Part shown: piece by piece, positions 17,276-26,465 of the stretch
Layout: every line of letters starts with the position of its first letter
Position numbering within the stretch: the stretch's first letter is position 1
Assembly (NCBI GenBank): GCA_963763365.1
Contig: CAVXOE010000011.1
Coordinates: 496,001 to 560,000, forward strand
Length of the DNA: 64,000 nt
Source of the DNA: VAZQ01 sp963763365
GTDB lineage: Bacteria; Pseudomonadota; Alphaproteobacteria; Rhizobiales; Xanthobacteraceae
Direction: 5' to 3'
Made by a program: the position numbers and the translations under genes
The notes under the pieces: model-generated
What the model was told of the DNA's origin: nothing
The model's database searches: none
Seen by the model: only the letters and a program-made list of their open reading frames with translations

Positions 17276-18229
17276 ATGGGTCCACTGCTCGATGCATCCG
17301 CCAAAGGCGTCTACGCTATCTCGGCAACGCCATTTACCGAGGCAGGCGACATCGATTGGCCGAGCGTCGACAGTCTCGTCGAGTTCTACGTTCGATGCGG
17401 CGTGCAGGGGCTGACCATTCTTGGAATGATGGGCGAGGCGCAGAAACTCAGCGGCGAAGAATCGGCCGAGTTTGTGCGGCACTTTCTACGCCGCGTGAAT
17501 GGCCGCGTGCCGGTCATCGTCGGCGTGTCGAATGCAGGTACAGCCAATCTCGTCAAGCTCAGCAGGATTGCGATGGACGCCGGCGCCTGCGGCGTCATGG
17601 TCGCACCGCTTACCGGCCTCAAAACGGAAGCGCAGATCGTGAGCTACTTCGCGGAAATCGTCGCGGCGATCGGTGAAAGCGTTCCGGTGGTGTATCAGGA
17701 CTATCCGCAGGCCACACAGGCTGACATTTCCGCTCAAAGCTTCTTCAAGATTGTCGATGCCTACTCTACCGTGGTGATGTTCAAGCACGAGGATTGCCCC
17801 GGCTTGAAGAAACTCACGCAAATCCGCAAAGGCTGCGATGGTGGCGCGCGACGCTACGTCAGCATCCTGGTCGGCAATGGCGGGCTGTACGTACCGCAGG
17901 AACTGGCGCGCGGCGCAGATGGAATCATGACCGGATTTGCGTACCCGGAAGCACTCGTTTCCGTCTGTGCCCTGTTCGCAGCCGGGCGCATCGGCGAGGC
18001 GGAAGATTTATTCGACGCATATCTGCCGCTGGTGCGCCACGAGCAGCAACCGGGCTTTGGGCTCGCGGTACGCAAGGAAGTGCTGCGGCGGCGCGGCGCC
18101 ATTCGTTCGGCCGCGGTACGCTCCCCCGGACCGAAGCTCGACGCAACCGACATCGCCGAACTCGACAAATTACTCGCCCGTCTCGAAACGCGCCTGAGCG
18201 AAGGCGTTCGCCACCGCGCCGTAGCGTAA
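17276..18229 (+). CDS. DapA/N-acetylneuraminate lyase family protein
   Basis: 317 residues with the (beta/alpha)8 aldolase pattern of the DHDPS family. Schiff-base Lys170 lies in VVMFKHEDCPG and the proton-relay Tyr140 in VVYQDYP. Members condense or cleave pyruvate-derived aldols, or hydrate related compounds. Beside a hydantoinase and away from lysine genes, a catabolic aldolase or lyase role is more likely than diaminopimelate synthesis. It starts 192 bases from the divergent binding-protein gene and is followed after 20 bases by the hydantoinase, so the two are one operon. Confidence 0.88.
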   Translation: MGPLLDASAKGVYAISATPFTEAGDIDWPSVDSLVEFYVRCGVQGLTILGMMGEAQKLSGEESAEFVRHFLRRVNGRVPVIVGVSNAGTANLVKLSRIAMDAGACGVMVAPLTGLKTEAQIVSYFAEIVAAIGESVPVVYQDYPQATQADISAQSFFKIVDAYSTVVMFKHEDCPGLKKLTQIRKGCDGGARRYVSILVGNGGLYVPQELARGADGIMTGFAYPEALVSVCALFAAGRIGEAEDLFDAYLPLVRHEQQPGFGLAVRKEVLRRRGAIRSAAVRSPGPKLDATDIAELDKLLARLETRLSEGVRHRAVA

Positions 18230-18249
18230 CGAAGGCACGGATCGACATC

Positions 18250-19734
18250 ATGCCCGACTACGATCTGGTCGTGCGCAACGGAACGCTGGCGACGGCATCC
18301 GACGTGTTTCGTGCCGACATCGGCGTCATCGACGGCCGCATCGCGACGATCGGCGCAAAACTTGGTTCCGGCCGCCGCGAGATCAACGCCGAGGGTCGCA
18401 TCGTCATGCCCGGCGGCGTCGATAGCCATTGCCACATCGAACAACGCTCTTCGATGGGCGTGATGACGGCGGACGACTTCTTCACCGCCACACGTTCGGC
18501 AGCCTGCGGCGGCACAACGACGGTCATTCCGTTCGCCGCGCAGTATCGCGGCATGTCGTTGCGTCAGGTGGTGAAGGACTATCATGCCTGCGCGGAGCCC
18601 AAAGCGGCCGTCGACTACGCTTTTCACCTGATCATTTCCGATCCCAATGAGCAGGTCACCGGTCAGGAACTTCCCGCCCTGATCAAGGACGGCTACACGT
18701 CATTCAAGATCTACACTACCTACGATGCGCTCAAGCTCGACGATCGTCAGATTCTCGAGGTGCTGTCGGTGGCCCGACGCGAGCGCGCGCTGGTGATGGT
18801 GCATGCCGAGAATCACGACGTCATCTCGTGGCTCGCCGACAAGATGCTCGCTGCCGGCCACTCAGCACCGCGGTTCCACGCCATGGCGCACGCACCTATT
18901 GCGGAACGCGAAGCCACGTCGCGCGCAATTTCGCTTGCCGAACTTGTCGACGTGCCGATCCTGATCGTTCACGTGTCGGCGCGCGAGGCGATGGAGCAGA
19001 TCCGCCAGGCGAAGGCGCGCGGCCTCAAGGTCTACGGTGAGACCTGCCCGCAATATCTCTTCCTCACCGCCGACGATCTCGACCAGCCCGGCTTCGAGGG
19101 TGCGAAATACATGTGCAGCCCGCCGCCTCGCGACAAGGCGAACCAGGAGTTCATCTGGCAGGGGCTCGCGACCGGAGTATTCGACGTCTTCTCGTCCGAT
19201 CACGCCGGATACCGCTACGACGACCCGGAAGGTAAGATGAAGCACGGCCGCAATGCGCCGTTCAAGAAGGTCGCAAATGGAGTGCCCGGCCTGGAAGTAC
19301 GGACCGCACTGCTGTTCTCGGAAGGTGTCGGCAAGGGACGCATCGACCTGCCGAAATTCGTCGCGCTGACATCGACCAATGCGGCCAAGCTTTACGGCCT
19401 CCATCCGCGCAAAGGCACCATCGCGGTCGGGAGCGACGCGGACCTGGCAATCTGGGATCCCGACAAGGAGGTTACGATCCGGCAGTCGATGATCCATGAC
19501 GCCATGGATTACACGCCCTATGAGGGCAGGACGGTCAAAGGCTGGCCCGTCACCACGCTGGTGCGGGGCGAGGTCGTCGCCGAAGCCGGCGAATTCGTCG
19601 GCGCGGCCGGCAAAGGCCAGTTCCTGAAGTGCAATATCCCGCCTGCGACCGCACCTCTCGGACGTCTCACGGTCCCGTTTGATCCAGCAACCGGATTGGC
19701 AGAGCCCAGCAAGCACGGCGGTCCCGCGCGTTGA
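18250..19734 (+). CDS. hydA: Dihydropyrimidinase / D-hydantoinase
   Basis: 494 residues with all metal-site residues of the family: His60 and His62 in DSHCHIEQ, the carboxylated Lys153 in YTSFKIYTTYDA, His185 in VHAENHD, His241 in LIVHVSA and Asp317 in FSSDHAGYR. The enzyme opens dihydropyrimidine and 5-substituted hydantoin rings to N-carbamoyl amino acids, the substrate class of the carbamoylase at 13070-14023. The ATG at 18250 was chosen because the family N-terminus (YDLVVRNGTL) begins right there; open frame further upstream overlaps the DapA-like gene. The C-terminal extension after about 470 is variable. Confidence 0.9.
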   Translation: MPDYDLVVRNGTLATASDVFRADIGVIDGRIATIGAKLGSGRREINAEGRIVMPGGVDSHCHIEQRSSMGVMTADDFFTATRSAACGGTTTVIPFAAQYRGMSLRQVVKDYHACAEPKAAVDYAFHLIISDPNEQVTGQELPALIKDGYTSFKIYTTYDALKLDDRQILEVLSVARRERALVMVHAENHDVISWLADKMLAAGHSAPRFHAMAHAPIAEREATSRAISLAELVDVPILIVHVSAREAMEQIRQAKARGLKVYGETCPQYLFLTADDLDQPGFEGAKYMCSPPPRDKANQEFIWQGLATGVFDVFSSDHAGYRYDDPEGKMKHGRNAPFKKVANGVPGLEVRTALLFSEGVGKGRIDLPKFVALTSTNAAKLYGLHPRKGTIAVGSDADLAIWDPDKEVTIRQSMIHDAMDYTPYEGRTVKGWPVTTLVRGEVVAEAGEFVGAAGKGQFLKCNIPPATAPLGRLTVPFDPATGLAEPSKHGGPAR

Positions 19735-19793
19735 TACCCGCCAACACGCATTGTCACGCTGTTGCGCGCGAGCTTGGTTGAGCTCGCGCTGTC

Positions 19794-20132
19794 TTAATGC
19801 GAGAGCATCCAGGGCCGACTTGCCGGGAAGCTCTTGCTGCCGCTTTTGCCGCGCTTGGTGTAGCGCATGGATTTTTTCGAACAGCAGCCGCAACCAGCGC
19901 CGTGGGCTTTTTTCCTGTCGGAGAGCGTTTGCGGTGCGTGTGCGCTTCGCTCGTTGGTGACATGCGCCAGCCGGCGTTCGGCCGGCATGGACGCGAGATT
20001 TGGCGCGGTGAGGAAGGCCCTCGGCGCATCGTCACCGCATTCCGGACACTCGTTCGGCAGAGTGCATTCGGCCATCGGCCGCATGTCGGTGAACGGTCCG
20101 CACCGCCCGCAAAGATAGTCATAAACCGGCAT
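19794..20132 (-). CDS. fmdB: FmdB-type zinc ribbon regulatory protein
   Basis: 112 residues with an N-terminal zinc ribbon: two cysteines in YLCGRCG and two in CPECG, the pattern of the FmdB family first noted beside formamidase genes. A second cysteine cluster (GCGCCSKK) and a basic C-terminus follow. It is encoded 77 bases downstream of fmdA on the same strand, the classic fmdA-fmdB order, and is thought to regulate the amidase genes, though its action is not well defined. A GC hairpin lies between the two genes. Confidence 0.85.
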   Translation of the reverse strand: MPVYDYLCGRCGPFTDMRPMAECTLPNECPECGDDAPRAFLTAPNLASMPAERRLAHVTNERSAHAPQTLSDRKKAHGAGCGCCSKKSMRYTKRGKSGSKSFPASRPWMLSH

Positions 20133-20180
20133 TGTCTCCTCCCGAGGCTAGCCATTCACCGACAAGCTTGCTGAGATCGC

Positions 20181-20198
20181 CGCCCGCCCGTGCGGGCG
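20181..20198 (-). other. GC-rich hairpin between fmdA and fmdB
   Basis: A perfect seven-base stem (CGCCCGC/GCGGGCG) with a four-base loop lies just downstream of the fmdA stop. There is no T-run, so a partial terminator or RNA-stability element is more likely than a strong intrinsic terminator. Confidence 0.4.
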
Positions 20199-20209
20199 AA
20201 CGGCCGTCA

Positions 20210-21466
20210 TCACTTGTCCGGCGACATCGGCATTTCGATTCCCTGCTTTACGTGCTTGGTCGGACCGGCGGCGCTCGGCATCACGTCGAAATCGAAAATG
20301 TCGGTCGGGAGCCATAACGTTGCGCAGGCATTGGGAATGTCGACCACGCCCGAGATGTGCCCCTGGCAGGGTGCCGTGCCAAGAATTGCATAGGCCTGCG
20401 CGCGGGTATATCCGAACTTCGTGAGGTACTCGATAGCGTTGAGGCAAGCCTGCCGGTAGGCGATGTGAACGTCGAGATAATATTGCTTGCCTTGCTCGTC
20501 GACCGAGATGCCTTCGAAGATCAGATAGTCGTTATAGTTCGGCACGATCGGCGATGGCTTGAAGATCGGGTTCTTGATCCCGTATTTCGCCATGCCGCCC
20601 TTGATCAGATCGACCTTGAGATGCAGCCAGCCGGCCATCTCGATCGCGCCGCAGAACGTGATCTCGCCGTCGCCCTGGCTGAAATGCAGGTCGCCCATCG
20701 AGAGACCGGCCCCTTTGACGTAGACCGGGAAGAATATCTTGGAGCCGCGGGACAAGTCCTTGATGTCGCAATTACCGCCGTGTTCGCGCGGCGGAACGGT
20801 GCGCGCACCTTCGGCCGCGATCTTGTTCTTGGCGTCGCCCTTGGCGCGGCCGGCATGCGCCGTCGCACCGAACGGGGGCGCTGCGAGCGGCGGCACACGG
20901 TTGGGATCGGTCGCGATGAGCGCCATCTCCCGCGCGTTCCAGGTATCAAGCAGCTTCTGGTCCGGCAGGCAGCCGATCAAGCCCGGATGGATCAGGCCGG
21001 CGAAGTTCACCCCCGGCACATGGCGCGAATTCGTGTAGAGCCCCGAAATGTCCCAGATCGACTTTTGCGCCAGCGGAAAATGATCGGTGAGAAAGCCGCC
21101 GCCGTTCTTCTTCGAGAAGAACCCGTTGAACCCCCACAGACTCTCCGGCAAGGCGCCTACGTCGAGCAAATCCACGACCAGCAGATCGCCCGGCTCCGCG
21201 CCCTCGATGCCGATGGGTCCCGACAGGAAATGCACGATGCTCAGATCGATGTCCCGCACGTCATCGGCGGATTCGTCGTTCTTGATGAAGCCGCCGGTCC
21301 AGTCATAGGTCTGGATGACGAAGTCGTCACCCGGCTTGACCCAGGCGACGATCGGGACGTCGGGGTGCCAGCGGTTGTGAATCATGTCGTTCTTGTAGGG
21401 CGATTCCGACAGGTCGACCTCGATCAGGGTCTTCGACGCGGTCGGACGGCTCAGAGTGGTATGCAT
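20210..21466 (-). CDS. fmdA: Formamidase / acetamidase
   Basis: 418 residues matching FmdA-type amidases along their length: RWHPDVPIVAWVKPGDDF, the GPIGIEGAEPGDLLVVDLLD block, HPGLIGCLPD, the REHGGNCDIKDLSRGS segment and the MGDLHFSQGDGEI stretch. The enzyme hydrolyses formamide or short aliphatic amides to ammonia and the carboxylate in the cytoplasm. It lies downstream of a urtABCDE-type importer in the same direction, so amide uptake and hydrolysis appear coupled. The spacing to the transporter ATPase gene is 54 bases. Confidence 0.92.
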   Translation of the reverse strand: MHTTLSRPTASKTLIEVDLSESPYKNDMIHNRWHPDVPIVAWVKPGDDFVIQTYDWTGGFIKNDESADDVRDIDLSIVHFLSGPIGIEGAEPGDLLVVDLLDVGALPESLWGFNGFFSKKNGGGFLTDHFPLAQKSIWDISGLYTNSRHVPGVNFAGLIHPGLIGCLPDQKLLDTWNAREMALIATDPNRVPPLAAPPFGATAHAGRAKGDAKNKIAAEGARTVPPREHGGNCDIKDLSRGSKIFFPVYVKGAGLSMGDLHFSQGDGEITFCGAIEMAGWLHLKVDLIKGGMAKYGIKNPIFKPSPIVPNYNDYLIFEGISVDEQGKQYYLDVHIAYRQACLNAIEYLTKFGYTRAQAYAILGTAPCQGHISGVVDIPNACATLWLPTDIFDFDVMPSAAGPTKHVKQGIEMPMSPDK

Positions 21467-21520
21467 GGTTGTCTCTCCCTTCAGTGCAATACGGCACCGC
21501 GAAAAGCGGACCCGTGCGTT

Positions 21521-22210
21521 TCAGACTGCGAGGAACCGGGCGATCTCCGCCTCGTCGACATGGTCGCGGGTATCGGAATGCACGATGCGGCCGCCCTCCA
21601 TGACCAGGATGCGGTCGGCGATATCGAGCACGAAGCTCAGGACCTGTTCGCAGACGACGATGCAGATATTGCGGATGCTGCGGATATCGCGCAGCAGGCG
21701 CGCGAGGTCCTTGATGATCGACGGCTGTATCCCCTCGGTCGGCTCGTCCAGAAGCAGGACCTTCGGATCGCTGGCGAGCGCGCGGGCAATCGCCAGCTGC
21801 TGCTGCTGTCCGCCGGACAGATTGCCCCCGCGCCGGCGCTCGAAATCGGCGAGTATGGGAAAGAGGTCGTAGATCTCGCGCGGGATGTCGCTCTTGCCGG
21901 TCACGACGAGGCCGGTCTCGATATTTTCCCTGACCGTCATGGTGCCGAATATCTGCCGGCCCTGCGGCACGTAGGCCAGGCCGCGCGCGACGCGTTGATG
22001 CGACGCCAGCGCGGTCACGTCGGCACCGTCGATCATGATCTGCCCCGACCGGGCCGGCATCACACCGATCAGCGATCGCATCAACGTGGACTTGCCCATT
22101 CCGTTGCGGCCGACCAACGCCACGATTTCACCCTGAGCGACCGAAAGATCGATGCCGTGAAGGACCTGGCTCTGGCCGTAGGCGGCGGAGAGATTGCGGA
22201 CCTCGAACAT
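21521..22210 (-). CDS. urtE: Urea/short-chain amide ABC transporter ATPase UrtE-type
   Basis: 229 residues from the ATG at 22210. Walker A is GRNGMGKSTLM, the signature LSGGQQQQLAIARAL and Walker B VLLLDEPTEGIQPS; the last motif with its TEGIQPSI tail is typical of UrtE. The open frame continues upstream but that extension overlaps the urtD end and is not conserved. It is one of two ATPases of the importer whose other parts are at 22282-26465. Confidence 0.9.
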   Translation of the reverse strand: MFEVRNLSAAYGQSQVLHGIDLSVAQGEIVALVGRNGMGKSTLMRSLIGVMPARSGQIMIDGADVTALASHQRVARGLAYVPQGRQIFGTMTVRENIETGLVVTGKSDIPREIYDLFPILADFERRRGGNLSGGQQQQLAIARALASDPKVLLLDEPTEGIQPSIIKDLARLLRDIRSIRNICIVVCEQVLSFVLDIADRILVMEGGRIVHSDTRDHVDEAEIARFLAV

Positions 22211-22281
22211 TTTCCGGTCATCCTTCGTGGCGGTGTACCGCGCGGAGAAAACCTGCGCCCTCAGGCTACGCACCGGCCAAC

Positions 22282-23025
22282 CTAGTGGCCGAGATAGACT
22301 TCCTTGACCTTCGGATTGGCCTGGACGGAATGCATATCGCCTTCGGCCAGCACCTTGCCCTGGTGCAGCACGGTGACCTTGTGCGCGATGCTTTCCACGA
22401 ACTTCATGTCGTGCTCGATCACGATCACCGAACGGTTCTTGATGATTTCGTTGAGCAGCTCGGCGGTCTTGGCACGCTCCGAGACGCTCATCCCGGCGAC
22501 CGGTTCGTCCAGCATGAGGAGTTCCGGGTCCTGGATCAGCAGCATGCCGATCTCCAGCCACTGCTTCTGCCCGTGGCTCAGGGTTTCGGCAGACCGATCG
22601 AGATGGTCTTCCAGAAAGATCATGACGGCGATCTCGCGCACGCGCCGCTTGACCTCGTCGTCGCGCTTCCAGAACAGCGCGCCGAGCACGTCGCGGCCGC
22701 GCGGCAACGACAGCTCGAGATTTTCGAACACTGTCAGGTCTTCGTAGATCGTCGGCGTTTGAAACTTTCGTCCGATGCCCAGGCGAACGATCTCTTGTTC
22801 CTTGCGGCCGGTGATCTCCTGGTCCTTGAACTTGATCGAACCGCTGCTGACTTTCGTTCGTCCGCAGATCAGATCGAGCACGGTGGTCTTGCCGGCACCG
22901 TTTGGGCCGATGATGACCCGCAGCTCTCCCGTGTCGATGTAGAGGTTCAATCCGCTGACCGCCTGGAACCCGTCGAAGGAGACGCTGACATCTTCAAGCG
23001 CAAGCAGAAAATCGGTGCTCGACAT
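22282..23025 (-). CDS. urtD: Urea/short-chain amide ABC transporter ATPase UrtD-type
   Basis: 247 residues. Walker A is IGPNGAGKTTVLD, the signature is the UrtD-specific LSHGQKQWLEIGMLL, Walker B is LLMLDEPVAGMS and the switch histidine lies in VIEHDMKFV. It follows the UrtC-type permease gene by 18 bases and precedes urtE by 71 bases. With UrtE it forms the ATPase pair of a branched-chain-type importer. Confidence 0.92.
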   Translation of the reverse strand: MSSTDFLLALEDVSVSFDGFQAVSGLNLYIDTGELRVIIGPNGAGKTTVLDLICGRTKVSSGSIKFKDQEITGRKEQEIVRLGIGRKFQTPTIYEDLTVFENLELSLPRGRDVLGALFWKRDDEVKRRVREIAVMIFLEDHLDRSAETLSHGQKQWLEIGMLLIQDPELLMLDEPVAGMSVSERAKTAELLNEIIKNRSVIVIEHDMKFVESIAHKVTVLHQGKVLAEGDMHSVQANPKVKEVYLGH

Positions 23026-23043
23026 GATGGCGACCTCCGCGCT

Positions 23044-24174
23044 CTATTCGGCCGGCGCCGGATTCGGCTGGCGATGCCCCCATCCCTTGGGGAATCGCAG
23101 GCGAGGGATGAGTTGATCCGTCACCAGGCCGGCAAGGCCGCGCGGGAATAGGAGCACGACCGCGATAAACAAGCCGCCCATCGCGAACAGCCAAAGTTCG
23201 GGAAAGGATTCGGAGAAAACCGTCTTGCCCCAGTTGACGACGAGCGTCCCGACCACCGCACCGACGATCGACTGCCGGCCGCCGACCGCGCAGAAGATCA
23301 CCATCTCGATCGAAGGCACGATGCCGACGAACGACGGCGACATGAAGCCGACCTGCAGGGCGAACATCGCTCCGCCGACGGCCGCCATGGCGGAGGCGAG
23401 GCAGAAGATGAAGATCTTGAAATTGGCGACGTCGTAGCCGGAGAACCGGACGCGGTCTTCCTTGTCGCGCGTCGCGACCAATATCCGGCCAAGCTTGCTC
23501 GCGAGCACGAAGCGGCCAAGCAGCATGGTACCGAGCAAGGTAAAGCAGCAGACGAAGTAGAGGATGTATTTCGCACCGTCGGTGCGGATGTCCCAGCCCA
23601 GCAGGGTGCGCAGATCGGTGATACCGTTAATGCCGCCGGTATAGCCCTGCCGGCCGATGATCAGAATGGTCATCACCGCGGCCAGTGCCTGGGTGATGAT
23701 GGCGAAATAGACGCCGCCCACCCGCCGCTTGAACATGGCGGCGCCGAGCACGAAGGCGACGATCGTCGGGACGACAAGCACGGCGATCAGCGCGAATGGC
23801 AGCGACTTGAACGGCACCCAGAAGAGCGGCAGTTCGGTGATCTGATTCCAGTCCATGAAGTCGGGGATGCCGGGCGTGGACTGGATCTTGGTGTTGGCCA
23901 CGCTCGACGCCTCGAGCTTCAGAAAGGCCGCCATGCAGTAGCCCCCGAGGCCGAAGAACACCCCCTGCCCCAGACTCAGAATTCCGGTGTACCCCCAGCA
24001 CAACACCAAGCCGACAGCCACGAACGCGTAAGTCAGGTACTTGCCGATCAGATTGAGCCGGAAGATATCGAGCATCAGCGGCAGCACGACCAGGATGAGG
24101 GCCGCGATCAGCAGAAAGCCGATGAGTTCGAGCGATCGGGAGTCCGGGCGGCTGGCCACCATGGAAGTCGTCAC
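23044..24174 (-). CDS. urtC: Urea/short-chain amide ABC transporter permease UrtC-type
   Basis: 376 residues, LivM-related, with about ten membrane segments. Features include GLVLCWGYTGILSLGQGVFF, the GGINGITDL block and the coupling loop VRFSGYDVANFKIFIFCLAS. The start codon overlaps the urtB stop by four bases (ATGA), so translation is coupled. The C-terminus carries a short tail (about 350-376) after the last membrane span. It forms the membrane channel with UrtB. Confidence 0.9.
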   Translation of the reverse strand: MTTSMVASRPDSRSLELIGFLLIAALILVVLPLMLDIFRLNLIGKYLTYAFVAVGLVLCWGYTGILSLGQGVFFGLGGYCMAAFLKLEASSVANTKIQSTPGIPDFMDWNQITELPLFWVPFKSLPFALIAVLVVPTIVAFVLGAAMFKRRVGGVYFAIITQALAAVMTILIIGRQGYTGGINGITDLRTLLGWDIRTDGAKYILYFVCCFTLLGTMLLGRFVLASKLGRILVATRDKEDRVRFSGYDVANFKIFIFCLASAMAAVGGAMFALQVGFMSPSFVGIVPSIEMVIFCAVGGRQSIVGAVVGTLVVNWGKTVFSESFPELWLFAMGGLFIAVVLLFPRGLAGLVTDQLIPRLRFPKGWGHRQPNPAPAE

Positions 24175-25097
24175 CTTCTAACCTTGAGGACGAACAGTCC
24201 CTGCGGACGGAGCATCAGCAGTCCGATGACGATCAGCAGCGTGAGCACCTTCGCCATCGAGCCGCTGAGGAAGAATTCGAGCGTCGACTGCGATTGCGAG
24301 ATCGTCAGCGCCGAGGCGATGGTGCCGAGCAGGCTTTGCGCTCCGCCGAAGACGACCACCAGGAATGTGTCGACGATGTAGAGCTGGCCGGCGGTCGGAC
24401 CGGTCGAGCCGATCATCGTGAAGGCCGAGCCGGCGATGCCGGCAATGCCGCACCCCAGTCCGAAGGTCAGGCGGTCGATGCGCCGCGTGTCGATGCCGAC
24501 CGCGCCGCTCATCGTGCGGTTCGACACCACCGCGCGCACCTGGAGGCCCCAACGCGAGCGGTACAGCAGCAGCGCGACCGCGGCAGTGATGAGGAGCGTC
24601 AGGCCCATCACGAACAATCCGTTGATCTGAACTTCGATCGAGCCGGTGACAGGAAGCGAGCCCATCATCCATTGCGGCAGCTCGATCCCGACCTCGCGGG
24701 CGCCGAAGATCGACCGGAACGCCTGTTGCATGATCAGGCTCAAGCCCCAGGTGGCCAGCAGCGTATCGAGCGGACGCGCGTAGAGATGCCGGATGAGCAG
24801 CCATTCGACTAACAGGCCAAACGCTCCCGCAACCAGAAACGCGACGATCATGGCGATGAAGAAATACCCGCCGTACAGACTCGGCAGATAGGCCTCGAAG
24901 ATGTGCGAGCACAGGTAGGTCATGTAGGCGCCGAGGATCATGAACTCGCCGTGCGCCATGTTGATCACGCCCATCTGCCCGAAGATGATCGCGAGGCCGA
25001 GCGCCATCAGAAGAAAGACCGAGAACAGGATGAGCCCGGCGAACCCCTGCATCACCAGGATCGAGCCGAGTTCGGCGAGGGTGTAGTCCCCGAACAT
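24171..25097 (-). CDS. urtB: Urea/short-chain amide ABC transporter permease UrtB-type
   Basis: 308 residues of the LivH-like permease family, with LGLAIIFGQMGVINMAHGEF at about 31-50 and the RLTFGLGCGIAGIAGSAFTM coupling region in the C-terminal half. It is 102 bases downstream of the binding-protein gene; that spacer holds a strong hairpin. It is overlapped by four bases with urtC. Confidence 0.9.
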   Translation of the reverse strand: MFGDYTLAELGSILVMQGFAGLILFSVFLLMALGLAIIFGQMGVINMAHGEFMILGAYMTYLCSHIFEAYLPSLYGGYFFIAMIVAFLVAGAFGLLVEWLLIRHLYARPLDTLLATWGLSLIMQQAFRSIFGAREVGIELPQWMMGSLPVTGSIEVQINGLFVMGLTLLITAAVALLLYRSRWGLQVRAVVSNRTMSGAVGIDTRRIDRLTFGLGCGIAGIAGSAFTMIGSTGPTAGQLYIVDTFLVVVFGGAQSLLGTIASALTISQSQSTLEFFLSGSMAKVLTLLIVIGLLMLRPQGLFVLKVRR

Positions 25098-25157
25098 CCG
25101 GTTGTTACTCCATCCAGGCCGTGGCCGGCTGTTGGCTTCGATGCGATCGAGAGAGTT

Positions 25158-25189
25158 GGGTGCCCCGGCGCCGGGTTACCGGGGCACCC
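25158..25189 (-). other. Strong intercistronic hairpin between urtA and urtB
   Basis: A perfect eleven-base stem, GGGTGCCCCGG pairing with CCGGGGCACCC, closes a ten-base loop. It begins about eleven bases after the urtA stop. No T-run follows on the minus strand, so read-through is expected. The position fits a stabilising or partial-termination element that lets the binding protein be made in excess over the permeases. Confidence 0.75.
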
Positions 25190-25199
25190 GACGGGTGCG

Positions 25200-26465
25200 C
25201 TACTGGTAGCCCTTCGGATACGGATCGGGCTCCATCAGCTCAGCCGTTTCGTAGATCAGCTCGTACTGGCCGTCCTTACGTGCGCGCCCGACCCGCGTCT
25301 TGCTCCAGAGATGATGGTTCTCGTGGATGCGCACGTAGCCCTCCGGCGCCCCCTTGAATTCGACGCCCGGCGAAGCGGCCGCGACCTTGTCGATGTCGAA
25401 GGAACCGGCCTTCTCGACGGTAAGCTTCCACAGCCAGGGCCCGAGATATGCGGCCTGCGTCACGTCGCCGATGACGGTCTTGTCGCCCCACATCTTGTGG
25501 AAGGCCTGCACAAAGCCCTTGTTGTTCGCGTTGTCGAGCGACTGGAAATACTTCATGCAGGCATAGCCGCCGACGATGTTCTCACCGCCGATGCCGTCGA
25601 TCTCGTCCTCGGTGACCGAGATCGTCATCAGCGTCTGCTTGTTGAGGTCGAAACCGGCGGCCTTGAGCTGCTTGTAGAAGGCGACGTTCGAGCCGCCGAC
25701 GATGATCGCGTAGATCACGTCCGGCTTCGACAGCTTGATCTTGTTGATGACGGAGTTGAACTGGGTGTGACCGAGCGGGAAGTACTCCTCGCCGACGACT
25801 TTGAGCTTGAGGAAATTCTCGATGTGCTTGCGCGCGATCTTGTTGGAGGTTCGCGGCCAGATGTAATCAGAGCCGAGCAGGTAGAAGGTCTTGGCGCCCT
25901 TCTCTTTCTGCACCCAGTCGAGGCCGGCGATGATCTGCTGCGTCGCCTCCTGGCCGGTGTAGATGACGTTTTTCGAGGCTTCGAGGCCCTCGTAGAAGGT
26001 CGGATAATACAGCATGCCGTTGTACTGCTCGAACACCGGCAGTACCGCCTTGCGTGACGCGGAGGTCCAGCAGCCCATCACCGAAGCGACCTTGTCGTTG
26101 ACCAGCAGCTTCTTTGCCTTCTCGGCAAACGTCGGCCAGTCGCTGCCGCCGTCTTCCTGGATGAACTTGATCTTGCGCCCGAGCACACCGCCTTGCGCGT
26201 TGATCTGTTCGATGGCGAGTTTCTCGGCCTGCACCGACCCGGTTTCCGAAATGGCCATCGTGCCGGTGACGGAATGCAGGATGCCGACCGTCACTTCCGT
26301 GTCGGTGACCGCAAGACCTGTGGTGTTGACCTTCGCGGTCGGGAACTGCTGAGCAAGCGCCATTGGCGAAAGCATCGCCGTTGCCGAAAGTGCGGCGGCT
26401 CCGGCGAGAAGCTCGCGACGAGAGGGTTTGGTAAAGGAGGAGATAATCCGCTTTTCCGATGACAT
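25200..26465 (-). CDS. urtA: Urea/short-chain amide ABC transporter binding protein UrtA-type
   Basis: 421 residues from the ATG at 26465. A Tat-type signal is present (SRRELLAGAAALSATAML, mature near AQQF). The mature part follows the UrtA family closely: VGILHSVTGTMAISET, QEDGGSDWPTFAEKAKKLL, MGCWTSASRKAVLPVFEQ and SNVAFYKQLKAAGFD. It binds urea or short-chain amides in the periplasm; with fmdA downstream the substrate may be formamide or acetamide rather than urea. No urease genes are in the window. It is the first gene of the operon and is divergent from the hybrid kinase gene 353 bases away. Confidence 0.9.
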   Translation of the reverse strand: MSSEKRIISSFTKPSRRELLAGAAALSATAMLSPMALAQQFPTAKVNTTGLAVTDTEVTVGILHSVTGTMAISETGSVQAEKLAIEQINAQGGVLGRKIKFIQEDGGSDWPTFAEKAKKLLVNDKVASVMGCWTSASRKAVLPVFEQYNGMLYYPTFYEGLEASKNVIYTGQEATQQIIAGLDWVQKEKGAKTFYLLGSDYIWPRTSNKIARKHIENFLKLKVVGEEYFPLGHTQFNSVINKIKLSKPDVIYAIIVGGSNVAFYKQLKAAGFDLNKQTLMTISVTEDEIDGIGGENIVGGYACMKYFQSLDNANNKGFVQAFHKMWGDKTVIGDVTQAAYLGPWLWKLTVEKAGSFDIDKVAAASPGVEFKGAPEGYVRIHENHHLWSKTRVGRARKDGQYELIYETAELMEPDPYPKGYQ

